A model generated the notes under the pieces. The model made no database searches and was not told the origin of the DNA. It worked only from the letters and a program-made list of their open reading frames with translations. A stretch of DNA of 64,000 nt from JAHDFB01 sp965658745 (GTDB taxonomy: Bacteria; Bacteroidota; Bacteroidia; Chitinophagales; Saprospiraceae), in NCBI GenBank assembly GCA_965658745.1, contig CBFHTK010000013.1:23695-87694 (forward strand). Reading direction: 5' to 3'. This document shows, piece after piece, positions 1 through 8,342 of the stretch (the stretch's first letter is position 1; the number at the start of each line of letters is the position of its first letter). The position numbers and the translations under genes are program-made.

Positions 1-1018
1 GGAATCCAATTCCGTGATCTGCTCGGTGCATATTCTTTAAATATCCTGTGAAGTTTCCATGGCAAACATCAACATTTGATAAATCTACCACTGTTACTTT
101 TGGCTTGAACCAATGTAATAGTTCAAGCGTGTAACCTATTACTTTTAGATCTTGGTTATCATTTACAGGAGGCAGAAAAATGTTACCATTTTTAGCAAAG
201 ATGCTTTTTACAAAACTCTTTATACTATTGTCTTCGCTATTTGTATTGTAGAGGTGCGGAATTTCAAATCCTTCTTTACTAAAGCTTTGATTCAAAAAAT
301 TTCTAATCTCTAAAGCCTTATTCCATTCGTCAGTCTCATGGTAATTCTTAAAATTCATAAAGTGGTTTTGGCCAGGAGAACCAAATGTCACAGTAGGAGC
401 TATAAAGTTACCGGCGTATCTACGGCCATAGTCGGGATGCAAGGAGTGATTCAAAAGAGGTCGTGAGCCAGATGTACCCAAGCCCACGTACCATGTGTCA
501 GTCGCTTTAAATCCAGCATGCTTTCTTAGGTACTCAAAAATAGTTGGAGCCGCAGGTCTTTTTTGAAGACCTCCAACATCCACTGAAGTATAGTTTCCAG
601 ATACTCCAGTTAGTAATCCCCCAAAATGACCAGTCCCCCCCTTAGCGTACCTCACTTCTGGAAAAAGAGTTCCTTGCGATTCAAGAGAATTTTGCAACAG
701 AGCATCTATTGGAATATGTCCAACTAGGTCATTTTCAGTGTCATCTTGTCCGTAGGCAATCTTCGTTTCAGGTGGTGCACCATTTAACATATTATAGAGA
801 ATATTTCCTTCCACATTCTCATTTTGACTTCCTGCTAAGTACCGCATCAAAACCGACTCCTGTTGTCGGACTCCTCCTGCAAAAAGTACAAATACAACAT
901 GATCTGCCATTGGAGCAGCCATAGATGAATTTATAATTCCACTTGGAAGGATATATGGAAACAGACTACTTGACAATGCTGCTCCAGCTGTGTTCTTTAT
1001 AAATTGTCTTCTTTTCAT
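1..1018 (-). CDS. Tat-exported alkaline-phosphatase-superfamily protein (3' end outside window)
   Basis: The frame is open from an ATG at 1018 to the left window edge, so about 339 N-terminal residues are visible and the C-terminus is missing. The first residues read MKRRQFIKNTAGAALSSS, a twin-arginine signal followed by a small hydrophobic stretch, so export by Tat is likely. HVVFVLFAGG follows. Near the visible end comes DVCHGNFTGYLKNMHRADHG, which resembles the conserved HG...D metal-site block of sulfatase/DUF1501-type members of the alkaline phosphatase superfamily. It starts 6 bp after the stop of the lipoprotein gene upstream and is surely co-transcribed with it. The pairing with DUF1549-like lipoproteins resembles planctomycete DUF1549/DUF1553-DUF1501 gene pairs. 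Family placement is inference; substrate unknown. Confidence 0.6.
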   Translation of the reverse strand, partial: MKRRQFIKNTAGAALSSSLFPYILPSGIINSSMAAPMADHVVFVLFAGGVRQQESVLMRYLAGSQNENVEGNILYNMLNGAPPETKIAYGQDDTENDLVGHIPIDALLQNSLESQGTLFPEVRYAKGGTGHFGGLLTGVSGNYTSVDVGGLQKRPAAPTIFEYLRKHAGFKATDTWYVGLGTSGSRPLLNHSLHPDYGRRYAGNFIAPTVTFGSPGQNHFMNFKNYHETDEWNKALEIRNFLNQSFSKEGFEIPHLYNTNSEDNSIKSFVKSIFAKNGNIFLPPVNDNQDLKVIGYTLELLHWFKPKVTVVDLSNVDVCHGNFTGYLKNMHRADHGIGF

Positions 1019-1024
1019 AGGAGA

Positions 1025-1519
1025 TTAATAATAATAATGTTCATTTGAGGTAGCAAAGGCTAGATAAACAATATCGGGTGTTAAAGAAGGATTGCTGGTA
1101 ATATAGTTCAACATCCAAGCTAACTCAGCTTCTGTCGGCTGTCTTGTAAGAAATCGCTTATAAGTATCATAAATAAATGTCTCGGGATCTGCGTACATTT
1201 CTTCCTTTGTAGGTAGATCTGGGCTTTGATTCAAGTATTTGCTAACGATAATATCATAAGATATCTGTTTATCACCAATAGAACGGATTGCATCTAAAGC
1301 CTCTAGCAACTTGTTCGGTCCAATTGGTACTTGAAAGAAATTTGTGTATAAGATAGACACATATTGAGCATCTGTCTTAGCCTTGTTCTTTTGTGCATTC
1401 ACAGGAAGAACTTCAACAGAATTTATTTCATATACTTCATATATGTCTTCTTGACAAGCCGTAAAACTAAGTACGACTATGAACAAGATTAGTAACCTAG
1501 TAAAAATTTGCATATTCAT
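1025..1519 (-). CDS. small lipoprotein with DUF4214/DUF1549-like repeat
   Basis: This 164-residue protein has a lipoprotein signal (hydrophobic residues 9-21, lipobox ending at Cys22), so it should be anchored in the periplasm or at the cell surface. The C-terminal 50 residues contain FLTRQPTEAELAWMLNYI and end in an aromatic-rich EHYYY. This resembles the GRxPTxxE repeat of DUF1549/DUF4214 proteins and the C-terminus of the neighbouring 308-residue lipoprotein. The two genes overlap by 23 bp, and the exported phosphatase-like gene follows after 5 bases, which indicates one translationally coupled operon. MetI at 1519 or the Met two codons later could be the start. No enzymatic motif is visible and the function is unknown. 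Confidence 0.65.
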   Translation of the reverse strand: MNMQIFTRLLILFIVVLSFTACQEDIYEVYEINSVEVLPVNAQKNKAKTDAQYVSILYTNFFQVPIGPNKLLEALDAIRSIGDKQISYDIIVSKYLNQSPDLPTKEEMYADPETFIYDTYKRFLTRQPTEAELAWMLNYITSNPSLTPDIVYLAFATSNEHYYY

Positions 1520-2423
1520 CAGTCACAACGATTTTAGCAATTATTTGATTTATGTCCTCATGTAATTTATACTCTTCTAAAAGTGTAGCAATTTCACTTG
1601 CACTGCCAGGTCTCTGCAGAAAAACTTGGAATGCCCACCTAATCATCCCTTCCTTCATGGCGGTTGAATTGATCATGATTCTAATGTAGTCTTCCTTACT
1701 ATTGCCTGTTTCTCCTAAAAGTTCGCTTGGTTTTCCAGATTCAACCATTTCAAAAGCTTGGACGTACTCTTGTTCTGTAGGTATCCTAAATAATAACTGA
1801 TCAAAACTTGCTCGAACGAAGTTAAACGTGTTCATGTTAAGTACGTCGTATATTGAGTTGTCAATCATGAATCCAAACATTTCATGATAATCTATTTTAT
1901 AGTTCTGAAGTCTTTTTACTGAACCAACCACTAATTCAAGCCTACGTATTTCATTTAACTTTCCATAATAGGACTCCCAGTTCTGATCTATAGAATCTTG
2001 ATAAAGTCCCATTTTAATTGTATTGATAGCTTGATTGAACTCTGCATCTGGAATACCGTCAAGACATCTGATTTTGCCAAGTAAATAAAGGTTATTGCAA
2101 TAGGCTTCATGGTAGGAACCTTCATTAATGCTAAAAGTCGTATCAGTCATTAATCTAAAAATTAAATTAAGCCTAACCTCTTCACTTAAATCATTCTCAT
2201 TCATAGTATCGACTTCAATCGATTGCTCGATATCAGTAGGTTCTCTACCGATAATGTCAATAAATAACCGGTTGACATAGTTTTCGATCTTAATCTTCGA
2301 AATCCCCGTTGTCGAATAAGAATCATTGTCAGTTATTACTTCCTCAAGTTTGGATTCACACGACACGTGCAATCCTGCAATCAAGAAAACGAGAAATATT
2401 CTATACGTCCTAAATTTAATCAT
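1497..2423 (-). CDS. DUF1549-like lipoprotein with repeated GRxPTxxE motifs
   Basis: This 308-residue protein has a signal peptide and a lipobox ending at Cys22. After a short linker comes YVNRLFIDIIGREPTDIEQ, which closely resembles the opening motif of DUF1549 (planctomycete cytochrome-like proteins). Weaker copies of the [LF]xRxPTxxE pattern occur further on (LLFRIPTEQEY and FLQRPGSASEI), so the protein looks like a chain of related helical repeats. No CxxCH haem motif is present. It is the first gene of a three-gene operon with the overlapping 164-residue lipoprotein and the Tat-exported protein. A role as surface or periplasmic partner of the phosphatase-like protein is inferred from the gene pairing known in Planctomycetes. 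Substrate unknown. Confidence 0.65.
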   Translation of the reverse strand: MIKFRTYRIFLVFLIAGLHVSCESKLEEVITDNDSYSTTGISKIKIENYVNRLFIDIIGREPTDIEQSIEVDTMNENDLSEEVRLNLIFRLMTDTTFSINEGSYHEAYCNNLYLLGKIRCLDGIPDAEFNQAINTIKMGLYQDSIDQNWESYYGKLNEIRRLELVVGSVKRLQNYKIDYHEMFGFMIDNSIYDVLNMNTFNFVRASFDQLLFRIPTEQEYVQAFEMVESGKPSELLGETGNSKEDYIRIMINSTAMKEGMIRWAFQVFLQRPGSASEIATLLEEYKLHEDINQIIAKIVVTDEYANFY

Positions 2424-3050
2424 GGATAAACATCATTTAATGTAGCTAATAGAAAATCGATTGCATTGCAATTAACAATATGTAGACTGATACTTAATTG
2501 CCTAACTGAAAAAGCAAGTTTATTTTTTCTGCTAACGTCTAACTACTTATTAGACCACAACTTTGCTAATTACGTTGCGTGGTAACTTTTTTTTCTAAAG
2601 TTATTAAACCTAACTGAGTTAGTACGAGTTGATTGATAAATTATTTTTACTTTTCCTTTACACATGTCTTTGAGAAGTGAACAACAATTTCGAAGTGGCA
2701 GAAACTACTTAGAACAAATCTTTAACAAAAAACAGATAATATAATTACTTCTGCATCCAAAAACGAGGCTTTCTCTATTGCTTATTGATTATCGAAAACT
2801 ACAGTTGTTCACTCGGAATTTTAGCAGTTTACTATTTGGTATAAATCTAAAAATAACTTCAATTTCTTAAATTATCTTGAGCAACAAATAAACTCGAAAC
2901 CTCAAGGAACGGAATTTTTTTAATTAAGTCTGCAGCCATCTGAATTTACGTTTATCAAATAGTAGATATTTTATGTTGAAGTCTTCACGATCGATTATCT
3001 GAAAAAAATTGAATAATCACAAAATGTAAAATTGGCAGGACTTTAAAACT
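2424..3050. other. A+T-rich intergenic region
   Basis: These 627 bases hold no supported gene. They lie downstream of the last glucan-locus gene and upstream of the lipoprotein operon, so they should contain a terminator for the former and a promoter for the latter. I see neither a convincing GC-rich hairpin with a T-tract nor a clean Bacteroidota TAnnTTTG/TTTG promoter pair. Confidence 0.6.
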
Positions 3051-3902
3051 TTATCTACCTTCATGCTTAACCCAATCTACTTCCATTACCCACTCTCCTT
3101 CCATTGGTGAATCTGTAATTTTGGCATAATTGAGAATAGCAAACATAGGTTCAGGATACTTATCTCCTTCACCTATATTTCGATAGATTTCTTTACCGTC
3201 AAATCTATAGACTAAATCACTGTCATCCCATTCTACAGAGTATTCATGGAAGTCATTAAGAGTTGCAGGAAAGTTCTTGCGCTGACTCATCCAGTCTCCT
3301 TTATCACATTCTCCTAGGCTAATGATCGCACCTGTAGTAAAGGCATCTTGCATGAAATCTCCATGATGTTCGAAAATATCAATCTCACCAGAGCCAGTGA
3401 GCGGCCAACAAACCGTTTCATCTTCTTCTTGAACTGGAGATTCATTATTCCGGGCTCCGAGTAACCACCACGCTGGAAACATGCTAGGCTCTCCATTGCT
3501 AGACAACCTTAGACGAGCAGTCCACTTACCTTTTACAAATTCCTTGCGATTCTTGGAACAGACACGACCAGCAACATATTGAGTTGCAGGATGTTGCTTT
3601 CCAAATTTATCTAGGTTATCACAAGGATATAAAGTATCAATTTTGACAACTTTCACCTTTAGAGTTCCGTCACTCACTTCCCTTGTGCCAAACTCACCAT
3701 TGGGCACATAACAATGATTCTCATTGTTAACCCAAATTCGTTGGTCCTGCCAATTATCAGGGTTAAATGAATCAAAATCATCTCGAAAATCTATTTTCCA
3801 CGATGCGGCCAAATTTTCTGATGGAGTATCTTTTGTGGTCTCTTTGCAGCTAGTAATTAGAAGTGTAACTACCAACAAGGTAATATTGAAATAGAATCTC
3901 AT
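3051..3902 (-). CDS. GH16 beta-glucanase lipoprotein (laminarinase type)
   Basis: This 283-residue secreted endo-glucanase candidate probably acts on beta-1,3-glucan at the cell surface. A signal peptide ends in lipobox LITSC (Cys19). The GH16 catalytic signature E-I-D-I-F-E lies at residues 173-178, with nucleophile E173, assisting D175 and acid/base E178, followed by HH. MFPAWWLLG upstream is the usual GH16 substrate-cleft block. The length fits one catalytic domain with no extra binding module. It is the last gene of the glucan locus, 134 bp after a GH17 gene. Compared with the second GH16 at 14700-15545 it has a long insertion before the catalytic strand and few shared residues, so the two are probably not recent duplicates. 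Exact linkage specificity cannot be read from sequence. Confidence 0.88.
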   Translation of the reverse strand: MRFYFNITLLVVTLLITSCKETTKDTPSENLAASWKIDFRDDFDSFNPDNWQDQRIWVNNENHCYVPNGEFGTREVSDGTLKVKVVKIDTLYPCDNLDKFGKQHPATQYVAGRVCSKNRKEFVKGKWTARLRLSSNGEPSMFPAWWLLGARNNESPVQEEDETVCWPLTGSGEIDIFEHHGDFMQDAFTTGAIISLGECDKGDWMSQRKNFPATLNDFHEYSVEWDDSDLVYRFDGKEIYRNIGEGDKYPEPMFAILNYAKITDSPMEGEWVMEVDWVKHEGR

Positions 3903-4036
3903 ATCTTAAACTTTAAAAACGATTTATGTACTTTGATCTAAAGAAACTTAAAAGAGATACTTAAAAGTACAAACGTTTTTGAAAGTTCACAGCCAAATAT
4001 ACCGCATAAAATTCGATGTCGTAGTGTTGTAGTGTT

Positions 4037-4975
4037 CTACACAATTAAGGTGCTATACAGTTCTTTCATAACGAGTTTTGGTGTTCTATCCTCATGAAAT
4101 AGTCCCCAGTGCTTCTCTGGTTCAAGTGGTTCAGATGAGCCCTTCCAATCCTCATCAAAAGCCTCGAAAACAAATGTGAGAATATTTTCAGCATTAATCC
4201 ATTCCATTAAATCCTCATAGTATACCTTCTGATTTTCCTCTGAGACATGCTCAGGATCAATTCCTCTTCCATTGCTATTTGTGCACCAACCAGCTTCTGT
4301 TATAACAACTGGTGTTTCAGGAAACATTTCAGCAACGGCGTTGTAGTTTTCTTTTGTATACTCAACAGAATCATGAATATGCTTGTATTCCCATACTGGA
4401 TATGTATGAATGGAAATGAAATCAACTTCCTTCACCAATGGTTTCAACTTATTCATCCAAGGAAGGTAGTTTTCACAAAAAGTAACAGCTTGCTTGGTCT
4501 CGCTTTTGACTCTCTTTACAAAATCTATTACCCTTGGAACCGAAACATAATGATCCGTCCAATCGACGCAGGCCTCATTTCCCACAGACAAAGAATGAAC
4601 TATGTCATCATACTCATTAGCCCATTCAATTAATGTACCTATCCGCTTATCGTTGTACTTCCGATTTTGTTCGAGTTTTTCTTCTGAATACACACCACCC
4701 CAATGACAACCGTAATTATTCATTTCAGCAACTATGTAGGCACCTAGCATTACCTTAAAGTCAAACTTCTCTTTACGAATGACTTCAAGCACTCTTTTAC
4801 CGTGCTTATCACAATCATACAATCTGAGGTATTTCCAGTTATATTGCAAAATTTCAAGATCCTCTTTAATCTGATCATAAGATGGATGAATTCCCGCAGG
4901 ATGCTGTCCTCTCCTAAACCCTGAGTAACAGATGGCATTCCCAGGATTCAAACCTAATGCTTCAAAAGTATTCAT
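4037..4975 (-). CDS. GH17 family glycoside hydrolase, no signal peptide
   Basis: This is a 312-residue single-domain (beta/alpha)8 GH17 protein. The acid/base lies in SVGNEA (E134) and the nucleophile in VVITEAGW (E227), both typical of GH17 beta-1,3-glucanases and transglucosylases. No N-terminal hydrophobic segment is visible from the ATG at 4975, so it is probably cytosolic. It starts one base after the stop of the next GH17 gene, which points to tight co-translation. Its sequence is closer to the lipoprotein GH17 at 9854-11116 (shared YSG/YGG N-terminal block, GNEA, HTYP) than to the adjacent 303-residue GH17. Hydrolysis or transfer on imported laminari-oligosaccharides is inferred from the context. 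Confidence 0.85.
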   Translation of the reverse strand: MNTFEALGLNPGNAICYSGFRRGQHPAGIHPSYDQIKEDLEILQYNWKYLRLYDCDKHGKRVLEVIRKEKFDFKVMLGAYIVAEMNNYGCHWGGVYSEEKLEQNRKYNDKRIGTLIEWANEYDDIVHSLSVGNEACVDWTDHYVSVPRVIDFVKRVKSETKQAVTFCENYLPWMNKLKPLVKEVDFISIHTYPVWEYKHIHDSVEYTKENYNAVAEMFPETPVVITEAGWCTNSNGRGIDPEHVSEENQKVYYEDLMEWINAENILTFVFEAFDEDWKGSSEPLEPEKHWGLFHEDRTPKLVMKELYSTLIV

Positions 4976-4976
4976 A

Positions 4977-5888
4977 TTAAAATTTTAATTTTTCATTTTT
5001 ATCCCATAATCCCCAATAAGCCCCGACTTCTCCTTCTGCCCCAACTTTCCACGATTCATCAAATGATGAAAAGTACATTATATCAATATCTTCAGCAGCT
5101 GACCATAATTGAGCATTGATAAAGTACTTTAGTGCGGACTCATAAGATGCATGTGCACCTTTCAATGATTCGCCTTGACTAGGCCAACCTGTTTCAGTAA
5201 TGATCACCTTTTTTCCTTGGCCAGCGTCTCTCGCCTGATGGTACATTTGCTGCATGTGACCAAGCGAGTATTCAAATGGACAGCCTTCCCAATAAGGGTA
5301 GCAATTACACAAAATTACGTCACATATTTCCGTAATCTTGGGATGGTCTGTAAACTCATAGTAAGCGTCAATATATCCAACTGGTATATCAGAAGGAATA
5401 TTATCCTTAACATGTTGAATAAACCCAATTAATTCTTCTTCTGATAGATCATTGCGATATAGCACTTCATTTCCTACAGCTGCTATATCAACAAGACCCT
5501 CATTAGCAAGTTTTATTAACCCTTCAATTTCTCTCTCGTTAATCTCTGGATCGTCTCCTAACCAGGCACCGACCATTGTTTTCACACCCATATCTTTTGC
5601 AACTATTGGAATGAGCTCGTTACCATCAGTGCATGAAAAAGTTCTCACCCATTCGGTATGAGGCTTAAGTATTTTCATGCGTCTTCTGATCTGAGGTTCT
5701 TCAATGATATCCCCTGGCTTCTGACCTTCAGCATACAAACTAAAACAGAATCCGTGCACACCTTGATCTAAAATTTTGGCAAACATAGTCTTGATATCTT
5801 CTAGCGATTTACCTTCTAGATTAGTATCAAAAGCATAGTGTTTATCTCGCCCCTTTTTCCATAAATGATTCTCACCTCTATATGACAT
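4977..5888 (-). CDS. GH17 family glycoside hydrolase, paralogue of the transporter-fused GH17
   Basis: This 303-residue GH17 protein has acid/base E141 in AVGNEVL and nucleophile E232 in VIITETGW. There is no signal peptide, so a cytosolic location is expected. It is clearly related along its whole length to the GH17 part of the transporter fusion directly upstream. Shared blocks include YFSSFDESWKV and a near-identical C-terminus (WGLWDKNEKLKF against WGIWNKNEQLKY), so the pair looks like a tandem duplication in which one copy is joined to the transporter. The genes are 6 bp apart. It probably trims beta-1,3-gluco-oligosaccharides entering through that transporter; activity is inferred. Confidence 0.86.
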   Translation of the reverse strand: MSYRGENHLWKKGRDKHYAFDTNLEGKSLEDIKTMFAKILDQGVHGFCFSLYAEGQKPGDIIEEPQIRRRMKILKPHTEWVRTFSCTDGNELIPIVAKDMGVKTMVGAWLGDDPEINEREIEGLIKLANEGLVDIAAVGNEVLYRNDLSEEELIGFIQHVKDNIPSDIPVGYIDAYYEFTDHPKITEICDVILCNCYPYWEGCPFEYSLGHMQQMYHQARDAGQGKKVIITETGWPSQGESLKGAHASYESALKYFINAQLWSAAEDIDIMYFSSFDESWKVGAEGEVGAYWGLWDKNEKLKF

Positions 5889-5894
5889 ATATTT

Positions 5895-8243
5895 CTAATA
5901 TTTTAATTGTTCATTTTTGTTCCAAATACCCCACCGTGAGCCGACATCACCTTCATGATGTACTTTCCAAGACTCATCAAAAGAAGAAAAGTAGAACATG
6001 TCAATGTTATCTTGGTTTGCCCAGGAATTTATATTTATAAAATACTTCATTGCATTAATATCAGAAGGTTCAGCATTATTTATGCTCTCACCCTTATTTG
6101 GCCATCCAGTTTCAGTAATAATAACCGGCTTGCCTTTTGCTGCAGCTACAGAAACAGCATGCATCTGTTTCAAGTAATTTGACGCTTTTTCAATGTCAAT
6201 TCCTTCCCAAAACGGATAGCAATTGACTAAAATCATATCGCAAGCTTCAACTAGCTTTGGACGTTGGTGAAATTGATAGTAGGCATCAACATATGCTACA
6301 GGAATGTCTCCCAATTCCCTTTTCACAGCACTAATATAGTGTATCACTTCTTCCTCAGTCAAGTCATTTCGCAATAACACCTCATTACCCACTACAGCAA
6401 TATCTACCTTTCCTTGCTTAGATAGATCTATCAATGACTGTATTTCCTTGTTATTTTGATCTTTGTCTTTTCCAATCCAAGCTCCTACCATTGTTTTGAG
6501 CCCCATAGCTTGAGCGACACTAGGAATGTGTTCGTTACCACCCGTGCAAGAGAATGACCTTACCCATTTCGTGTAAGGTGCAATTATCGACATCCTTCTT
6601 AATATCTGCTCTTTAGATAGTCTAGATTCAATGCTCTGCCCATCCAAATAAGGACTAAAACATAGACCCGGCATACCTTTATTAAGCGAAGCTTGAAACT
6701 CTTCTTTTATCTCATCAAAATTCATTTTAAAAAAATCGACATCAGTGCTATCGTTCACTCTATAATTGGCGTTTATAAGTTCGCCTAGTTTGTCCGTCTG
6801 ATAAAACGAAGATAACTTGGGAGTAGATTCTTTTCTCGCATCTAATTGAGCTCTGATTTCGTTGGATCGCTCCTCAGTAATACTATAGTTGCGCATTACA
6901 AAAATTGCTAAAACTGTACCTACCGCTGGAAAAAAACAAAAGAATGCGTGAAGGCCATCGACAGCTCCTTGTTGATCAACCGTAGCTAATTCTGGATTAA
7001 AACCCACTATAAATATGATCACGCCACTTAGTCCTCCTGCTATTGCGAAACCTACTTTCACCATCCACCAATAGATAGCACCGAAAATTCCTTCTCTCCT
7101 CTGTCCAGTATTCAATTCGTCTATATCCAGAATGTCAGCGGTCATGGACATCATAATCGTGAATAGGCTTCCTATACCAAAAGAAAAGAAAGGTAAAGCA
7201 ATAATGTACATCCATGGTTTTCCTGGAATAAAAAGGAAATAAAGCATCACATAACCTACTATCGAAATACATTGTGCTACTATAAATGCATTTTTCTTAC
7301 CCCACCATTTCGACATTTTAGTAATAATCGGAATCACTAAGAATGTAGTTCCCAAAGCTCCCAAGCAACCAAATAAAACTACCCAGACACCAGTTGCAGC
7401 TGCATCCCCGTTGAATAATTTAAATACAATCACAAAGAATGTCAATGCCGCTACAGTATTAAATGCGTTGTAAATTAAAAAAGTAGCAATGCATATCTTT
7501 CGAAAGGGCTTTAGCTTAAAGGCATCGACAAAACCCATTAATATTTTCATTAGGCTCGAGCCGATATTCGAAAAATTAAGGGGAAGGTAATCTTTATCTA
7601 CAGTCGATTCACTTTTGATAAAAATAGCAGGTACCATTGCTGCTATAGCACATGGTATTCCAACCCAAATTGCCAATTGTCGCGTAGCTGCTTCTGCAGA
7701 CGGAAACCAAGAAGGATCGTACATGATAATCCAGAACCAAGGAGCAATAACCCAAGCCCATTGGCCTATCCACTGGGCTACAGCCATTATGTTAGTCCTC
7801 TCATGAAAGTCATCAGTCATCTCGTACCCCATAGCCACATATGGCACACTAAATATTGTCAAGCCCAAATAGAAAACGATTGACCAAAGAAAGAAATACC
7901 AAAAATTGTACTCAAGTGAATTCTCCTTGTACAACTGCCACATAATGATAAAGGCAATTCCCATAACTAAACCGCCAATGAACACATATTGCCTCCTTCT
8001 ACCCCACTTAGATTTAGTATTATCAGAAATGAAGCCCATCAATGGATCTGTGATCGCATCAAAGATTCTCGGCGCAAAGAATATTAATCCCCACATCCAA
8101 CCTGGAAAACCCAAATCTTGTACTAAAACCACCATAAATATCCCCAAGACCGCAGGAAACATCTGATTGGCAAACATACCGATACCAAAGGCTATCTTCT
8201 GTCCAAAGGGAATCTTCTTGGTAGTAATCGCAGCTTCTTTCAT
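5895..8243 (-). CDS. GPH-family sugar transporter fused to a C-terminal GH17 domain
   Basis: This is a 782-residue fusion. Residues 1 to about 455 are a 12-helix MFS_2/GPH (melibiose-carrier type) sugar:cation symporter with the family's PRIFDAITDPLMGFISDNT block and GRRRQY loop. A charged linker (about 456-500) leads to a complete GH17 barrel (about 505-782) with acid/base E621 in VVGNEVL and nucleophile E711 in IITETGW. With 12 helices and a cytosolic N-terminus, the GH17 domain should face the cytosol, so imported beta-1,3-gluco-oligosaccharides could be cleaved as they emerge. The frame is open and intact across the junction, and a separate GH17 paralogue follows 6 bp later. Transport substrate and coupling are inferred from context. 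Confidence 0.88.
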   Translation of the reverse strand: MKEAAITTKKIPFGQKIAFGIGMFANQMFPAVLGIFMVVLVQDLGFPGWMWGLIFFAPRIFDAITDPLMGFISDNTKSKWGRRRQYVFIGGLVMGIAFIIMWQLYKENSLEYNFWYFFLWSIVFYLGLTIFSVPYVAMGYEMTDDFHERTNIMAVAQWIGQWAWVIAPWFWIIMYDPSWFPSAEAATRQLAIWVGIPCAIAAMVPAIFIKSESTVDKDYLPLNFSNIGSSLMKILMGFVDAFKLKPFRKICIATFLIYNAFNTVAALTFFVIVFKLFNGDAAATGVWVVLFGCLGALGTTFLVIPIITKMSKWWGKKNAFIVAQCISIVGYVMLYFLFIPGKPWMYIIALPFFSFGIGSLFTIMMSMTADILDIDELNTGQRREGIFGAIYWWMVKVGFAIAGGLSGVIIFIVGFNPELATVDQQGAVDGLHAFFCFFPAVGTVLAIFVMRNYSITEERSNEIRAQLDARKESTPKLSSFYQTDKLGELINANYRVNDSTDVDFFKMNFDEIKEEFQASLNKGMPGLCFSPYLDGQSIESRLSKEQILRRMSIIAPYTKWVRSFSCTGGNEHIPSVAQAMGLKTMVGAWIGKDKDQNNKEIQSLIDLSKQGKVDIAVVGNEVLLRNDLTEEEVIHYISAVKRELGDIPVAYVDAYYQFHQRPKLVEACDMILVNCYPFWEGIDIEKASNYLKQMHAVSVAAAKGKPVIITETGWPNKGESINNAEPSDINAMKYFININSWANQDNIDMFYFSSFDESWKVHHEGDVGSRWGIWNKNEQLKY

Positions 8244-8342
8244 TTACTGGGTAGATTTTAGTTTAATTTTTATTTTCAAGGTTCAATTTCGCTATTTATA
8301 TGGCAAGGACACAATTTTCAAATTGCAAATAGATCACATATT

